A DNA stretch of 5,583 bases from contig JAKAJA010000134.1 of NCBI GenBank assembly GCA_021814085.1, forward strand, positions 1 through 5,583, read 5' to 3'. The notes beneath the pieces were generated by a model. That model searched no databases. It was not told the origin of the DNA and saw only the letters and a list, made by a program, of their open reading frames with translations. Source of the stretch: Acidobacteriota bacterium (GTDB taxonomy: Bacteria > Acidobacteriota > UBA4820 > DSQY01). Position numbers and translations under genes: made by a program. Positions 5,347 through 5,583 of this stretch are shown piece after piece (within the stretch, counting starts at the first letter, position 1; each line of letters opens with the position of its first letter).

Positions 5347-5373
5347 GCCCCAGGTTTTCCCTGGGGCTTTTTT
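5347..5373 (+). terminator. Intrinsic terminator of the tRNA-Pro transcript
   Basis: A perfect 8-bp stem GCCCCAGG (5347-5354) with CCTGGGGC (5360-5367) encloses TTTTC and is followed by six T (5368-5373). It lies 16 nt after the tRNA CCA and ends 33 nt before the next start codon, leaving little room for a separate promoter for that gene. Confidence 0.92.
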
Positions 5374-5406
5374 ATCTGGGGCGGTCGTCCCCGGGAAGGC
5401 AACGGG

Positions 5407-5583
5407 ATGAACTACCGGCAGCTCTTCAGGAAGGTGGAAGCACACCTCAACGACATCGAGAACCAGCAGAGCCTGACCCAGACCCTGGGCCTCATCATTC
5501 AGAGCGTCCTGAGCGACTTCGCCGAGGACTTCGGCTTCGTCGGTGCCCGGCTCTACGTTCAAGACGAAGGGTTCTACCACCTC
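5407..5583 (+). CDS. Start of a probable GAF-type sensory/regulatory protein (3' end outside window)
   Basis: Only the first 59 codons are present, open to the window edge. GGGAAGG (5393-5399) lies 7 nt before the ATG, which supports this start. The peptide begins MNYRQLFRKVEAHL, then a helix (NDIENQQSLTQTLGLIIQSV) and LSDFAEDFGFVGARLYVQDEGFYHL. This pattern of a leading helix and then a strand with GxRLY resembles the opening of GAF domains in sigma54-type activators, histidine kinases or GGDEF proteins. The output domain lies beyond the window, so no function can be assigned. Its own promoter is not evident; it may rely on read-through of the tRNA terminator. Confidence 0.75.
   Translation, partial: MNYRQLFRKVEAHLNDIENQQSLTQTLGLIIQSVLSDFAEDFGFVGARLYVQDEGFYHL

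Noticed and set aside
1..5583. Mobile elements, attachment sites, CRISPR arrays or prophage genes
   Set aside because: No transposase or integrase frames, no regularly spaced direct repeats, and no copy of the tRNA 3' end elsewhere in the window.

Overview
This GC-rich window (roughly 60% G+C or above by eye) looks chromosomal and comes from a Gram-negative bacterium. The evidence is a lipoprotein with a lipobox, two membrane-anchored L,D-transpeptidases, an IHF/HU-family protein and sigma70-type promoters. The pairing of an IHF-alpha-like gene with a small MerR gene and a tRNA-Pro, plus the style of the Ala/Lys-rich lipoprotein, suggests Acidobacteriota or the former Deltaproteobacteria. That placement is an inference only.

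Left half, minus strand (1-3514). Reading right to left: a near-consensus promoter (3486-3514), a leader of about 160 nt with several hairpins, and a 199-aa Ala/Lys-rich lipoprotein that ends in a C-terminal lysine (2718-3317). A strong intrinsic terminator follows (2661-2692). Only 21 nt beyond it begins a tightly coupled three-gene unit: a YkuD-type L,D-transpeptidase with a helical insert and a TDGC active site (1482-2639), a second YkuD protein with the canonical SHGC site (727-1482), and an unrecognised secreted protein with a seven-proline run (42-725). The genes overlap by 1 nt or are 1 nt apart. The layout can be read as a Braun-lipoprotein-like system: an abundant Lys-terminated lipoprotein followed, through an attenuating terminator, by enzymes of the family that attaches (or detaches) such lipoproteins to peptidoglycan. 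This is a hypothesis from context.

Right half, plus strand (3606-5583). There is a divergent ThiD-like kinase (3606-4394) with unusual active-site motifs, then a near-consensus promoter driving an IHF/HU-family gene (4518-4808). That gene overlaps a small MerR-type regulator (4792-5199). A tRNA-Pro(GGG) with encoded CCA (5255-5331) has its own promoter, whose -35 box lies inside the end of the merR-like gene, and its own terminator. The window ends inside a gene whose N-terminus resembles a GAF-type sensory protein (5407-5583). No mobile element, CRISPR array, integrase or pseudogene was seen.
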